DNA of 64,000 bases from Oreocharis arfaki (taxonomy: Eukaryota; Chordata; Aves; Passeriformes; Paramythiidae), in the NCBI GenBank assembly GCA_013398015.1, contig VZRR01014165.1, positions 1,969,290-2,033,289 of the forward strand, in the 5' to 3' direction. Positions 12,780-26,084 of this stretch are shown here, one piece after another (within the stretch, counting starts at the first letter, position 1; each line of letters opens with the position of its first letter). The notes under the pieces are model-generated. The model was not told the DNA's origin. It did not search any database and was given only the letters and a program-made list of their open reading frames with translations. Position numbers and translations under genes: made by a program.

Positions 12780-13450
12780 CTCACCTAGGACGACCCTCAT
12801 GGTTTGTTTCCATATGGCGCAGATAATGACTGCGGTCAATTAAAGAAACTCGCACAATAATGTTGCTATTTTACTTTTTTTTCAGTCTTAACAGGGCATT
12901 GTTGATCTCAATCAGGTCAGACACCCTGTCAGAGCCCAGTCTTGACACATCAATGACAACACGTATCAGAACAGTCAAAAGCTTACAACTCGTAATAAAA
13001 ACTGAATTGAAGTCACGCGTGCTATCCTCTTGTGGCCTGAGTGGGATTGTAGGCAAACGGTGATTTGTAGGCTCCATTACTTCCCAAATGTTCAGTTCAT
13101 CTAGCCCTTGGCAGGGTGTCAAGGACAAAGAATAATCAGTCTTCAGATAGTGCTTTTGAAATGCTATGCCCTACGCTTCCTTCAGGTGCCTCATTCTTTC
13201 CATGTTGTCAAGATCCATTGATGAAAGCTGACTACTTTCAAAGGCCTCTGACAAGTGAAGCATCCTCAATACATGGGGAAAATTATATTGTGCAATCGGT
13301 ACTCACAGAACATACCCTGAGTGATGGATGAGTTACTGCTTGGCAACATGATGGTGAACTTCTCTTCTAGACTCGAGACAGACCCTTAGAACAGCTAAAG
13401 AGATCTTGGACCCAGGAGGAAAATTATCACTCTGGGAAGACACTTGAGGA
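12780..13450 (-). pseudogene. Possible reading-frame relic of unknown origin in a CpG-rich segment
   Basis: On the minus strand a frame from about 13300 down to 12871 reads for some 140 codons with a single stop near 13171-13173. Its longest open piece (13173 to 12871) has a balanced, protein-like composition, with phrases such as LDELNIWEVMEPTNH and VSRLGSDRVSDLIEINNALL. Upstream, another frame (SSITQGMFCEYRLHN) seems to run into it by a frameshift near 13290. The segment holds about twelve CpGs in 620 bases, far more than its surroundings. I cannot name the family. It could be a decayed processed pseudogene, an exon or viral insertion, or a chance open stretch. Just beyond the frame's end, a TAG|GTGAGA donor-like site lies near 12785. 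Confidence 0.3.
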
Positions 13451-14023
13451 TTTTTTTAATGGATTTCAGAGTTCTCATAAGTCTGGCTGCTGTCTTATGG
13501 ATGGCAAAAATATCCTGTACTTACAGCAAATCCGTGCATTTAAAATAGAGAAGACATACTGCAGAAGCATGAAAATGATGTGAAAATCTATTGTACTAAT
13601 GCAGGGCAGTGCTCACAGAGCAATAGCTATTAAGGAGGCATTTCTGTTTTAATGCATTTTTTAATCCTTTTTATATAAATACTCTATGCAGTGTAATAAA
13701 ACATTACCAACAAATGGGGATTTAAGATATTTCTCTTTATTCCCTTCTTTCTTCATTTTTTATTCATAGTAGCAGCTACCCTATTCTTCGAAGGCAATTT
13801 TTTGGGTAAAACTCCAATGATAATGCTCTTAATGCATAAACTTGCATACCAGTTCAGACGTAGCTAAACTTTCTAGAGTAGGAAGATTTAAATTTCATAC
13901 CCTATATTTTGTTTGTTTTCAAAAACTGTATTTGTTTTTGAGCAATTCTAAGGTTCTAGAGTTTTTTAGACAGTGTGGTTTTGCTATTAAGTTTGACATA
14001 TTTTCCAATTTCTCTCTTTCTCA
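13451..14023. other. Non-coding AT-rich sequence, no gene seen
   Basis: Nothing recognisable was found between the CpG-rich segment and the A/C-rich tract. Confidence 0.6.
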
Positions 14024-14190
14024 GAAAAAAAAATCCACAACCAAAAACAAAAACAGCAAAACCACAAAAAAAACCCTAAAACATCATCATCAACAAAAAA
14101 ACAACCAAACAAACTAACAAAAAACCCAAAACAAACAAACAAACAAAAATAAAAAAAAAAGCCCCAAACTAACAGCAAAACAAAACCCCT
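14024..14190. repeat. A-rich (AAAC/CAAA)n low-complexity tract
   Basis: About 165 bases are almost entirely A and C, including clean CAAA units at 14131-14146 and a poly-A stretch. The frames reported across it (Lys/Thr/Asn-rich or Phe/Cys-rich) are composition artefacts. Confidence 0.9.
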
Positions 14191-14540
14191 ATCTGGTGAG
14201 TTTCTCTGCTGTCAGTTCTGTGTTATGATTAGCATACTGTTCAGAGCTAAAACATAAACAGAGATATGTTCAGATATGAGCAAGGACATAGGTGCAGATG
14301 GTGGGATTTAGGGACCCTAAATGATTCTATGAGTCTAAAATCACTTATCTGAAGACTTTTCTTTTTGAAAATAGGGTGCTCTTTTGTCAGGAATGCACAT
14401 CAGAAGGCCAGAGGTGAAAGAATGCAGAAGATAGCATTGGTCTCCTGCACAAAGCTAAAAGCATTCATGTGGAATGGAGTAGAAAAGAAGTGCATGTTCT
14501 TTCCTGCTCGTTTTAGTATGCCCATTTTAAAATGAATATT
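14191..14540. other. Non-coding sequence, no gene seen
   Basis: A weak 'gattctatgagt' phrase near 14320 recalls a CR1 tail, but it is too short to call. Confidence 0.5.
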
Positions 14541-15205
14541 ATAGGATCACAGAATCATGGAATGGATTGGTTGGGAAGGCACTCTGAAAATCATCTAGTC
14601 AAACCCCCTGACATGGCCAGGGACACCTTTCACTAAGCTGTGTTGCTCTAAGCCCCAACCTGACCTTGGACTCTGCCAGGAATGGGGCGTCCACAATTTC
14701 TGTGGACAACCTGTTACAGTGTCTCACCACCCCCACAGAGGGGAACTCATGAGAGTGGAGTAGAGGGGCAGAATCACACACCTTGACATGGGCCACGATT
14801 TTTTTGATGCATTCCAGTACCTGGTTGACTTTTTGGGCTGCAAGTGCACACTGATGGGTCTTGTTGAGCTTCTTGTCCACCAACATCCCCAAGTACTCCT
14901 CAAGGCTGCCCTCAATCTGTTTTTCATTCAACCTGTGTTTATGCTTGGGGTTGCCCTGATCCTTATGCAGGAACATTCACTTGGCTTTGTTGGGCTTCAT
15001 GAGGTTCACACAGGCCCACCTCTCAAGCCTCTCCAGGTCCCTCTGGATGGCATCCCTTTCCTCCAGAGTGTGACTGCACTACACAGCTCGGTGTTGTCAG
15101 CAAACTTGCTGAGGGTGCACCCAATTCCTCTGTCTGTGCCACTAACTAAATAGCCCTGGTCCCAATACTTGTCCCTTAGGAATGCTAGTCATCTCTGCTC
15201 TCTAC
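14541..15205 (-). mobile_element. CR1 LINE, 5'-truncated, internally deleted
   Basis: Read on the minus strand, this starts near the RT 'P.G.VLGP' signature (about 15195-15150), passes through the post-catalytic region (LERLERWA.VNL-like and HKHRLNEKQIEGSLEE), and reaches VDKKLNKTHQCALAAQKVNQ. It then jumps from KKIVAHV...LLHS straight to the C-terminal block VVRHCNRLSTEIVDAPFL, so the stretch that normally lies between is deleted. On the plus strand the 3' end appears first, as 'aggatcacagaatcatggaat'. The C-terminal 125 codons are open (14976 to 14599), but there is no catalytic centre, so this is a dead copy. Confidence 0.92.
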
Positions 15206-18200
15206 TTCATCTACTTCACGTGATTCATATACTCCAAATACTTCATATACACATGCTGAAACTGCTGTGCACAGTTGCCTGGTGAGGAAATGGATTTTGG
15301 AACTTTTATCACACAAATAAGGGAAGATTCCTCTTCCTCCTTCCCCACTTTCTCTCCATATATATATATTTTATGCATGTGCAGGGAGCACAAAAAATGC
15401 TGTGGGAAGCCCTAGAGAAAGCAGACATGTATCTTAGTATCCTTTAGACTAGGTGAAGTAGCATGCAAGAAAAAAATTGTTTTCTCCCAAGCACCTGATC
15501 AGTAAATAAACATATGTGAGCTGTTGTTGTTGTTTTAATGTGGTTGTGCAATATATGTTTGCAAATGCAGGACTAAACCATATGTCAACATTTGCCTTTA
15601 TGTACTCCTGGAGGCTACCTACGCAGGAATCAGTCAAGTAACTTCAAAACAGCTATAAATATGTGCACCTCCCATTACATTTCACACAGTTATATGCACA
15701 GTGGTTGCCTGGTGCATTGGGCTTAATTTACATATCTTGCCTTTTGCAAGCAGAACATAATTTGGTACACTGTTTAAAGTTTATTATTCCAGTATCGTTT
15801 GATGTTCTAATTTACTTTGTGTGCCAGCATTTAATTTACTACTAATCTTCTAAAGAATTGAGTAAGGATCATAGTAGCCTCATTTTGTAAAGACTTCTGT
15901 AGCGAACTTGGGTGCTAGCTTAGTTTAACGGGAAGTTAGAGTTGCAGTTCATTATAGAACAGTGAGCTCCAGCTTTATTGAATTACTGCCAGGGAATATT
16001 TACAGGCTACAGTCATAGACTTTACCCTTCAATCAATGATGGTCTAAGGGAACACTTCCCGAAGTTTGTTAATGCATTCTGCTAGCCTGACAAGTGGGTG
16101 TAAGCTAATTCTGCCAACTTCAGTACCTTTCTGAGTGCTGCTTTGAGGCCAACAAAACATCCAAGTATTTTTTCTGAATAAACAACTCATCAAAACATAT
16201 GAGAACAGAAGGTTTCAAACACAGCAAAGCAATTGGCATAGTCCTTTTAGAGTTAATTAGATGCACAATGGTACTTTATTCAAGCCCCCTAGACCAAGGG
16301 CCATCTGCATAACAATATTATATCTCTTATAGCCTCTTTATAACACTATTGAGATGTGTATTAATGACTCTCCCTGTGTCTGTGAAATGGAACATTTCAA
16401 TAGATATGAATAGCATGCTGAAAAATTTTGCAGTCAATAGACAATGCTTTTGCATTCTGTTCTATATATCTTTTGTTGTTCTCCACCTTTTTATTCCTTT
16501 TATCATTTTGGATGTCACAATTTTTGATTCCATTGAGTAACTGTACTTAAAAATAAGGGACCAGAGCTCCAATGAAGTAGCACCATTGTACGAAAGAACA
16601 AAAGTGCCTATTTCTCTAGTCTTTATTTGGTTACATGCCATGGCTTTTTTCTGAGACATAAAGTGTCGGACTTCAGAGAGTAAGTGCATCCTATATTTTT
16701 CTCTATATCTCACCAGTAAATATGAAAAATAAGTACTGTATGCCTACTTATTTCTTTTACTGGTGCTGGCTGGTGGGTGGAGTTTCAGCTCTCTGGGTGT
16801 CAGGGGAGAAAGCACAAGTGACACAAAGCTTCTGCTTATGTCTGCCAGCCGTAAATTACCATCAACTTGCTCTCCAGCTGCTACAGTCACTGGGCCAAAG
16901 ACATATAATAAGACCCTGTTCTTTCTTCTGGCTGCCTATGGAGGGGTACAGCTGTGGTGTAACTTCATTATGGGTTGTCTGTGTGAGACAAAATCCATCT
17001 CATGTTGCCAGGACGAGTTCTTGGCGGAGGTGGGCCATAGTGAAGGGATAAAATGCACCATGACAGAGTCAAGTGCCTCCATCTATTGTTAAAGACATTT
17101 GAGGGTAAGATGGCTGGGAAAGTTGGGTGAGGTTTAGTATAAATGTCATATCAGCATTTGCTCAAAGACATGCAGTAGATTGAATATGTCATTATTTGTA
17201 CCATTATCGCAGCAAAAAATTTGCTAGAGTGAGAAATGTAGTAATTTACAGCTGGGAGGTTTCTTTCTGTCTGGAGTGAGGCACCCTGATATTATAAGGT
17301 AAGCCGTTTTATCATTTGCCCCAATTTAATTTTGATTTAGTTCCAGAAACAATTACTGCTATAACTTCAGAAGACAAATCCAATAATCAAATCATATATA
17401 ATATAGAAGAATTTTGGCTTTTTAAAAGGGTGCATTAAATCTTTCTAGGTAATCAAAATAAGATGCACAAATGGTTAAGTATATGAAAAAGGATGTTTTT
17501 AACTAGTATTTATTTAACTAGAGTAATTTAGAGATCCTTGGCACTGAATAAAACTAAACACACAAATCTGTAATAGCAAAGGTCAAAGATATTAGAAGAA
17601 ATCATTATTGCTCAGACAGATTAAAAAATCACAGATAGTTTTCCAGATTCATGTCTAGAATTCATTTATCAAAATTAAACTATTTTTCTTCTTAATTAAA
17701 CATGTTAAAAAACCGTTCTCCAGTGTAAATTGTCTCCATATACTTGGCATACCAGGTCTAGCACCATAAGCAGTACTGATGAGCAATAGGGATATTTCTG
17801 GTATGCATGAGAACACAAATCTACATATTGCCCCGAGTCAGTACTGTGCAATCTGAGCTAGCTTGTGACTCCTGCTCTGAACTTGTACTGTCCTCACTGA
17901 TGATATTTAGGCAAGTAAAGTCTCAAATTTTGTGTATCCTGTGGCAAGCTCAAGTGTTTTTAGGGCCTGAAATGGGGAATTATGCTTATACAAGTTATCT
18001 GTTTACCTCTCCATTAAGAACACAGGGAACTGGCAGAACGTAATTAGTCCGCTTAGGACACACTCCATGATTTACATTCAGCATCATCATAGTTCAATAA
18101 CAGTGAAAGATACATAGAAAGCCATCTTAACTTGTTCTAATCCCTCTTTCTGCAGAACATTTTACATTTTCTCTAAAATAAAATATATGAATGTTGTGTG

Positions 18201-19425
18201 GGCACGATGCTGTACCGTAGCTATCACACAATTAAGCAACAGACACACTCTCTTGAATGTATCACTGGAGATGAAAGGATTAGTAGTACTAATCAAATGC
18301 AAATTTTGTACATCCTGTAGTGGACTTTTTCAAAGTGTAGATGATTCTTCACCCAAATTTGGAGGTCAAAGGACTGTAGATGGGAGATAGATGTTTCTCA
18401 ACTCCTATTGACTGTTACTGTTAAACACAAAAGGAGAGATGAGCTCTGTAGAGTTTTATCATCACAGGAACATACAGAGATGTACAGGGCTACAAGAAAG
18501 AAGATGTAATCATTCTCTGCACTACCTATAAGGTTTTCTAAAGCAAATGTTTTCTTACCTTCCCAAAAGTGTGTGCATGTATGTCAGGTTGGCTGATACC
18601 CAACCTAAATTCTTAAATATGTAAATACTTTTCAGAGACATTTGAAAATATCAATTACTGAGACATAACCTAAGGAAAGAATATAGAACCAGAAATCAGT
18701 TCTGAAAATAAGGTAAACAACAAAGCTTAAGCTTTTCATTTGAATGTGAAGTTTATTCTCAATATGAGAAGGAGAAAATGTCCTTACCAATACAAATAAA
18801 ACTAACAGGAAGAGGTTTATACATGCCATCTCTACTTCTGTCTTATGTTGGTAACAAAATTGACTTAACAGTCACATGACAAAATGATATAAAAAATGTC
18901 TATGAGAAAACATTCTCTATAAGACACACCAGAACAATTAATAATATATTCTGTATAAGAGGAAAGTTTATTTGCACTGGATTTCATGGAAGGAAGTTCT
19001 CATTCCGTATAGTCATAGTCATTCAGTCAGAATTGGTCAGGAGAAGGAAAAATATTGTTTCATCTACTGCCTGGAAACTGTAAAAATAAGCTTATTCATA
19101 CACAGATGAATGGCAGCAGACTCCTTGTTTTCTTGGGTCTTTGTGGACCGTGAAGACTGTGAAGCCTTGTTGCTTTGTTAAAATGGTCTTGAGTGACTGG
19201 AGTTCCTGCTCCTCCCAAGAGTCATCTGTATATTAGAAGGTTTGAGAGTCATGAAATCAGTCCTTAATTGTTTCAATGAATTGCATCATTTGGAAAAGTA
19301 CATTTTTCCCCCAATTTCTATTAAAGATCTCATGGTGCTAGTTCATTAGTACCCAACAGGAATAACAACAATAATTTCTCAGCACAACTGGGGATTTCAT
19401 ATCTCATAAAAAATGCATTCTGCTC

Positions 19426-19470
19426 GAAAAAACCCCCAACAAAACAAAACAAAACAAACAAAAAAATAAA
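19426..19470. repeat. (AAAAC)n low-complexity tract
   Basis: A run of A and C with AAAAC units, followed by AAAC and poly-A. Confidence 0.88.
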
Positions 19471-19835
19471 GCTTAGTCTTTGTTGCTAGTTCTGTTTTTA
19501 TATCTCTTCTCAAGTACATTCACCTTCACTGTCCCGTTCTCTATTCAGATTTAACCAGGATGAATATCAATCACAACCTTCATTTCTTACTTACCATTTT
19601 ACATCAGTATGTATTTCCTGCTTCCCTGCTATCCTACAATAAACCATATGCCTGTATATTTTATTTTTTCATGTCAGTGGACTGAGGGAAAAAATCACAG
19701 GAGAGTATAAAGTAACAAATTCATTTCCACGTCTGAGGATTTTCAACAGCACCTACTTGTCTAAGTCACAGGTAATTCAGAGACCAAATCCCACTGCCCT
19801 TCACTGTGATTCTAAGTATTTCACAGTACAAAAGG

Positions 19836-20060
19836 GTCAGATTTACAAAGGTATTTAAGGGCTTTAAGGTTCATGTAGATTCTTGGTCGGATTTTCTGAA
19901 AGTGTCTTGCTAGTCCACTCATAGAAATTAATGTCTCTGAAATCGATAAAAGTTAAGTACACTGACATTTCTAAGGAGAGAAAAATATAGCCGGGTATCT
20001 GCATATTTAAGCACCTCACCTTTCTGAGACACATTTGAAGACCTTGCTAAGAGGCCAGGT
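19836..20060. repeat. Possible ancient amniote dispersed repeat
   Basis: Phrases such as 'ggtcagatttacaaaggtat' and 'atttaagcacctcac' resemble a repeat that is abundant in turtles and crocodilians and decayed in birds. The match is from memory of the general pattern only and the copy would be very diverged. Confidence 0.25.
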
Positions 20061-23000
20061 CATATACATGCTTTTGAAAATGTTAACTTAGTTCGCTAGT
20101 TCAGATCCATTTCAGGCTATCCTTGAGCAGCTGCTGTTTTGACTATGTAGTGGGCTTAGCAAACTGTTATCATGGCCTCAGAGAATATTAGCAAAAGGTT
20201 TCTTGTTTAATCTGCAAGTTAGGAAATTTCAGACCACTCTGCGAGTGGGGAGTGTCCAAGGGTTGCTAATATCACTTATTTCTCAGAGAAAGAGTTCTTT
20301 TTGAAAACTGCCAAGCCTTAAACTTAGATCACTGTATCATCTCTACGCTTCCTGTCTTCACCTTGCCCAGCATGGTCAACTTTACACCCATTGCTATTTC
20401 CTCAAGACTACTTTCTTTTTGTGTGCTCCAGAATAAATTATTCAGTTGTTGTCTTTTAGTCCAGGTGCCTTATGTAATCATTAAACCAAGCAAAGGGGGC
20501 TGCATCATGCAACATGTAGGATATGGGGGTTAATTTCTCGAGCAATAGTGAGATAGTATAGCAGAGATGCTGCACTGTGAAAGCATAGACAGAACTATGT
20601 AAGAAATTTAGTTGCAAATGAAACATAAAGGCCTTTTCAGAGTCTTAACTTTCTTTCTAAACTGTTCATTTGTTCATTAGACCTGTATATTCACACATTG
20701 GTATACAGATGAGCAGACAAATTGCTGGCCACCTCTCAGAACCAAATGTTTTCATCACCAACAGAGCTTCCTCGTCCACTAATTTCTGTTGGTCAGCATT
20801 CACAGTGTGCAGTTATAAAACCCTATGACAGACTCATAAACTGCCAGGACGATAAGGTAGTTAATTTTCTGCAGTAAAGGATTGTTCTCTCTCCACATGG
20901 GGGAACAATACTTCATTTCACAAGTGTGGAGGAGACGTCTATGATTCAAATGCACTTCTTTCTGTTTAGGACTTGAATTGAAAGAAGATGGGGAGAGGAA
21001 CTTAGTATTTTTCTTCTGTTTTTCATGTTTAATGGGAGACACTTTCCACACTTCTTTCGCAAGGCAAGAGACTTCCAGGGATACTCTCTAGCATATAGCG
21101 AGACACAAGGATATCTAATCCCCTATCCTTTCCCCTTTTTGTTTCCCTAGAATTTTGGTTTCATTTTGTATGCAATAAACAGCAAAAGTGAGGTGTTATA
21201 GTTACTAGATTCCAGCCTTTTTGTATTTTCAATTTTCCAGTATGCATTGATATGATCCATTGAGATCTTAGATCCTCAGAAAAATTCACAATTGCTAGTA
21301 GTTTTTTCATGTTAAAGATGATGAATTTTCCAAAGTAATGGACTAAGTTCACTTGTAGTCTTACTGTGGGGTAAGAATAATGAGTTTAACAAGAAGCCCT
21401 CTGTTACTGCCACAGCTTCTACAGTACCTATTGAAAATAAAATGGGTAAATTCAATATTAGACTCTAATCTCTTTTTAAATATCTGTGACAGCCCTATTA
21501 TGCACTACCAAAGTCATCTTTCTCCATCTGTTCCACCCTTTTCTTGCATTTCTTCTGCAGTACTCTACACTTCTTTTGTCCTTTGCTGTCATTTTGTCTG
21601 GAGCTATGGAAGCTAGCTATAGAACCCCCACAATTATTTGAACCCTGAATTTTAGGTTGACTTAATAATACAGAGTATAGGCCTTCACTGTCCTCTTTTA
21701 ATTTTTTTTTTTACTGAGCTGACAGAGAGAAAAAGCTCAGAATCAATTTTTTCCCCTCACTGCTTTCATGTCTGAATCATGTCATATACTTAATACACTG
21801 CCTTATGTTTATGTCCCCTGGGTATCTGTGTCAGTTGTGGACATGAGCAAACTGTGATCCTAGAGGGACTAAGTGGCAAAGCTAGTAAAATCTACAGTCT
21901 GCTGACAGTGACAGTATAGAGCTGGTGGTATGTTCCAGCTGTCTGGGGCAGCAAATAATTTCTAAAATTTGCATGCCAAGTACAGTTAATGAAGAGCATA
22001 AAAAATTTGAAGGTCCTAAAAGAGAAATACCCTACAAGACAAAAGGTCTTGAAGTGTGTCAAGATTTATTACAAGGTAACACAGAATCTGTAACAGAGAA
22101 TGGAATTGCAAAATTCCAGGCAGGAAAATATTCTTTTTATCATTTTAAACTTAAACACAGTCTCTAAATCATCTCTTCTCTTTTGATCACAGTAATGAAA
22201 ACTTTGACTCAAAATTCTCTTCTCAGGCACATCAAAGTATGTCTACTCTCTTTTGCTTAAGTCAGCTGACTCCCTGATGTACACCAGAGTCACTGAAGTC
22301 AAAATCTTCACATATTCTTCCAATGTTCTTTTCCCATTATGTTAATCTAATTTTATTGCTGAATCTGCTAGCTGGTTACTGTTATTTTACTGAGGTTGTA
22401 TGTCCTGTTTACTGCTCATGAAATCAAATGACTCTGTCACTTCTGACTAAACAGGAATATCACCTACTATCATTTCTTCATGCTGAACTGCTTAGGAAAA
22501 CAGAATTTTAAAATGGCAGAGTTGTATAAGTGTTAATTTCAGGGTTTTTTCTGCCATATTCCCTGCTCAGAGTTTTCTAACCAGGTTTTTTTTTTTTTCA
22601 GCAATAAAAAACTTTAAAAGAGAAGGAAACTTTGTCCCTTCCACAAGCTGTTTTCAATTGCTATTCTTTCTTGACCAGTTTGTAAAATTTTCACTAACTA
22701 GAATTTGTGCTCCTTTGTATATCATTATTATTCATTTGTGAGAATACATCGTGTTTAAAGCATACGCCATGTGGGGCTTAATTTTCTGAGAATAATTGCA
22801 TAGAGTAGAACAAAACATTTCATCATTAACACTCAGCACCAGACCTCTGGAAAAATAGGCAGCAAACGAAACAGAAACATGAAGATAGTAGATGAAAAGA
22901 GTTGTGAAGGCTGGCAGGGCATGATTCATTAGCTATCATATATCAAATTCCTTTTTTGGTGCATCCTAACTAAAGCATGCTGGAAAATGCAGTGTCATGT

Positions 23001-23559
23001 AACCATCTATAATTATGTCTGAAAAGGTTTGATCATTTTTCAGCAAAATACAGTAATGACCTTTCATATATGTGCACACATATTCTGAGGAACGGAATGA
23101 GAAAAGAAAAAATTCTGAAGACAAATGAGAGTGCCGGCAACTGAGAATAACTTCTTAGCTCATTTAAGATAGCAAAACTCCATTGTCTATTGCTCCATAC
23201 CCATGGAGAGAAGGAATTGCAAATATGAATTAAGGATTAGATGTAGTATCAAGATGGCTTGAAACATTGAATAAAAAGGAAAACAAAATCAGAAAAGGAA
23301 GATTCATTTGGGAAAAGGCCAGAAAGCTAGGGTAAGACAAAGTCATGTAGTTTCTTGATTTTTAATAGCTTTTTCTACAGCAGGGAATAACATAGCCCCA
23401 CAGTGTTAGAGAATAATAGCTAAATATAACATTTAAATTGCTGGCATTCTGTGTCTATAAAAGGAAAACTCATCCTACTGTGAAATATCCAACTTGATTA
23501 ACAGGTGAAAGTTGTCCATTCAATATTTAAATCATAATAATGTGTCCTGTTCAGAGATG

Positions 23560-24475
23560 TCACATTCGCTGTTGAGAACTGAACACCCAATTTGGTGGTG
23601 ATGAGCATGGTTCAGTAGCACTGTAGTCCTCCACAGACCATTGCAGCCAGGCTGCATGCAAAGTTCCTGTAGAGCTGATCAAAAAACTTGGTGTTCTCTC
23701 ACCAATTAGCTTCATATGTTAGCTTTTAAGGAGCACCAATGGCCTCCAGGAAAAGCAGCTGAGATCAGGGAGGACAAGACAGGCAGGAACAGTGACCTGA
23801 CCATTAGGAGCGGCAAGTCCAGGTCAGGATCAGGGCTTGAGATGGTGATCAGGGCCAGAAACAGCCCAGTGACAGCACCAGGTCCAGATAGAGGAGGCAC
23901 AAACCCAAGTGTGGATGTGGCTGCAATGCTGGTGCAGTTTAGCCCAGGTGGGAGCTGGTGACATGGCTCCCATGGAAAACGTGGTGTAGCACCTTGTTTT
24001 TAGCTTCTTCACAGCACTTCTTAACAGCAGTGAATCTGACCTTAGACTCAATCAACTAAACTCCTCGACTCGGCCATCTCCTAGAAGGGCGATGCACTCC
24101 AGGCCCTGGGAATGCTCATAGGGCAATGCTCAGGAGCACCTTTGACTAATTTATTCAGTCCTTCAGGAAATTACGTATCCTTTCACAGAGGTTCTGAATC
24201 AAAGTTATCAGTGCCATGGGGTTTGTGTATCCCACCCTGCCAACACCAGTCCACAAACCAGGTTTGAGAGAAGACAGAATGACTAGAAACAATGCTGGTA
24301 CTACAGGGAAGCAACTGAAGCTGCTACACGGACACAGTAAGTGGCAGCACCACATTAAACTGCACTAGGTACAAGTTCATTTGCAAGTGGAAATCAGCCG
24401 TTCTGGATGTTAAATTTGTCAGCTGTGTCCATCACACATGGTCACCCCAGGCTGGGTGCACAAGGCAGCAAAATT
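23560..24475. other. GC-richer block of unknown origin
   Basis: The composition rises well above that of the neighbours, and part of it (23740-23900) is purine-rich with loosely repeated 'gtcaggatcaggg' and 'tggtgatcagggcc' units. Short frames exist on both strands at the same place, which points to biased composition and not to coding. No LTR ends or CR1 tail were found. Confidence 0.35.
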
Positions 24476-26084
24476 TCAATGGCATATTATGCTAAAATCT
24501 AGGCATGCTCCAGCCGCCTCACAGTGCTGTGTTTCATACTAAACGTGAACACTCCTGGCATGAGACATTGTGGTTCTTTTAGCTTGAATCTTCAACCTTT
24601 GCCTGCTGCACGCAGATCTTTGGAGAATTTATCAATTTACTGGGTCCTTGCTGCTCAAATATATGAGGAACAAAACCCTTTCTTTAGAATAAAGAAATAA
24701 TCTTACTAGCTGGCGTCAGCATAGCTTTTCACAGTGGCTGATAGGTATTAAAGCTTCCTATATAATCATTCCAGACATGTAAATTTTGTGCCTTGTGAAA
24801 TAATTCATAAATAAAATTTTAAAAAGCCAAAACAAACTACCAAACAAACTAACCAAACCAAACAAAAAAAAAAAAAAAGAAAATCTAACCAAAAGATCTC
24901 AAAACTTTGTAAGAGGAAACAAGTTATTGCTTTTATTTTTATAGGAATTTTCTAGATTTTTACAGGTTTTGGGATGGCTTAAAAAACTATGAAATATCAG
25001 CTACTTAAGTTTCTTCTGCACATAAGACAAGAATGGGTTTCATTATTAAGATTCATAGGTCTGGTCATTTTGGTCAAACGTCCAGGAGAAAAGTGAAAAG
25101 GAAGAACATTGTCAAGATAAAAGACTGTCCCTGAGGTCAGAAAATACTATGGATTTATTTGTTTTTTTCTTTTTCTTCTCTCTCATTCTCTACTTGAGCT
25201 ACATTACAAAAACATGCAATGCTCCAGAGAGAGAGCTGTATGAGTGGGTTGAGGCATCCATTCCTTTTGCTTGTTTGCTTATTGTCTCTGAGCAGGGACT
25301 CGCTGTGGCTGCTGCGATGTGTGTGTGCGCATTTTGAACTAGTGCCTGCCTGTGAAACCTGCTGAGTGAGACAATGGTATGGAGAGGGACAATCATGAAG
25401 TCTGGGGCAATTCACTCACTATCACATCCCAAGATCATTTTAGTATTTTCTTTTTCTCGCTCACATCAAAATTCTGTATTTAAAACTTTGAACCTCTGAC
25501 TCAGACTGAGGATCAGAAATTCTTACATGTAGTCCTTATTGACCTTAGGGTGCTCATGTTTTCATCCCAGCAAAAACCAGGACAAGAGTGAAGGGGATAG
25601 AGGGGAAGAAAAGGTTACACTATTTCAAATTTCATGAAGAAAACTAAAACAAAGAACTGGAGGTTTTTTTCAGAGCTTTCAGAGCTGTATTTCATAATAG
25701 CACACAGTAATAAAAAACTAAAAAAGAGAGAAAATATTTTCTGTCTAAACTTCATTTTGCATACTATTTGCTTTTGTCATTTTTCTTAATAAAAAACCAA
25801 GATTTATTTTCTCTTATTTGGGGTGTGGGGGAGGGCATTGTGGTTGTCCCTCCAACTTTTAACTGAGGAGCTAATATTCAACCAAATTCAAAAGGGGGAT
25901 TTAAGTCTCAGAGGTAGCTATTAAGTTCCTACAGTTTATCACAGAAAGCCAGAAGGACGACTCCAAAGCAAAGGTCCTAGAAAGGTGTACTACTTATCAG
26001 ATATGAAAAACTTCAGTGAAGAGAAAGTCAGCAACAATGCCACAGTTGCTGGCAAAGTTTCAAGCGGAGGACATGTTTTATAGA
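24476..26084. other. Non-coding AT-rich sequence, no gene seen
   Basis: No gene was recognised. It includes the A/C tract at 24821-24890. Confidence 0.6.
24821..24890. repeat. A-rich (CAAA)n low-complexity tract
   Basis: Units of AAAC, CAAA and AACC lead into a run of about fifteen A. Confidence 0.88.

Larger units (their letters stand above)
15206..23559. other. Non-coding AT-rich sequence, no gene seen
   Basis: Over 8 kb without a protein-like frame and without a clear CR1 or LTR. The segment 16750-17080 is slightly GC-richer and has two overlapping 109-codon frames that look accidental. Short A/C tracts and an old-repeat-like segment are listed separately. A poly-T run lies at 22586-22598. 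Confidence 0.6.

Noticed and set aside
14310..14335. CR1 tail from 'gattctatgagt'
   Set aside because: Too short and without the preceding 3' UTR phrases.
14599..14976. 125-codon minus-strand ORF as a gene
   Set aside because: It is the decayed C-terminal part of CR1 ORF2 with an internal deletion, not a host gene.
16722..17092. Two overlapping 109-codon plus-strand ORFs
   Set aside because: Two frames open over the same bases with no recognisable motif in either point to locally few stop codons and not to coding.
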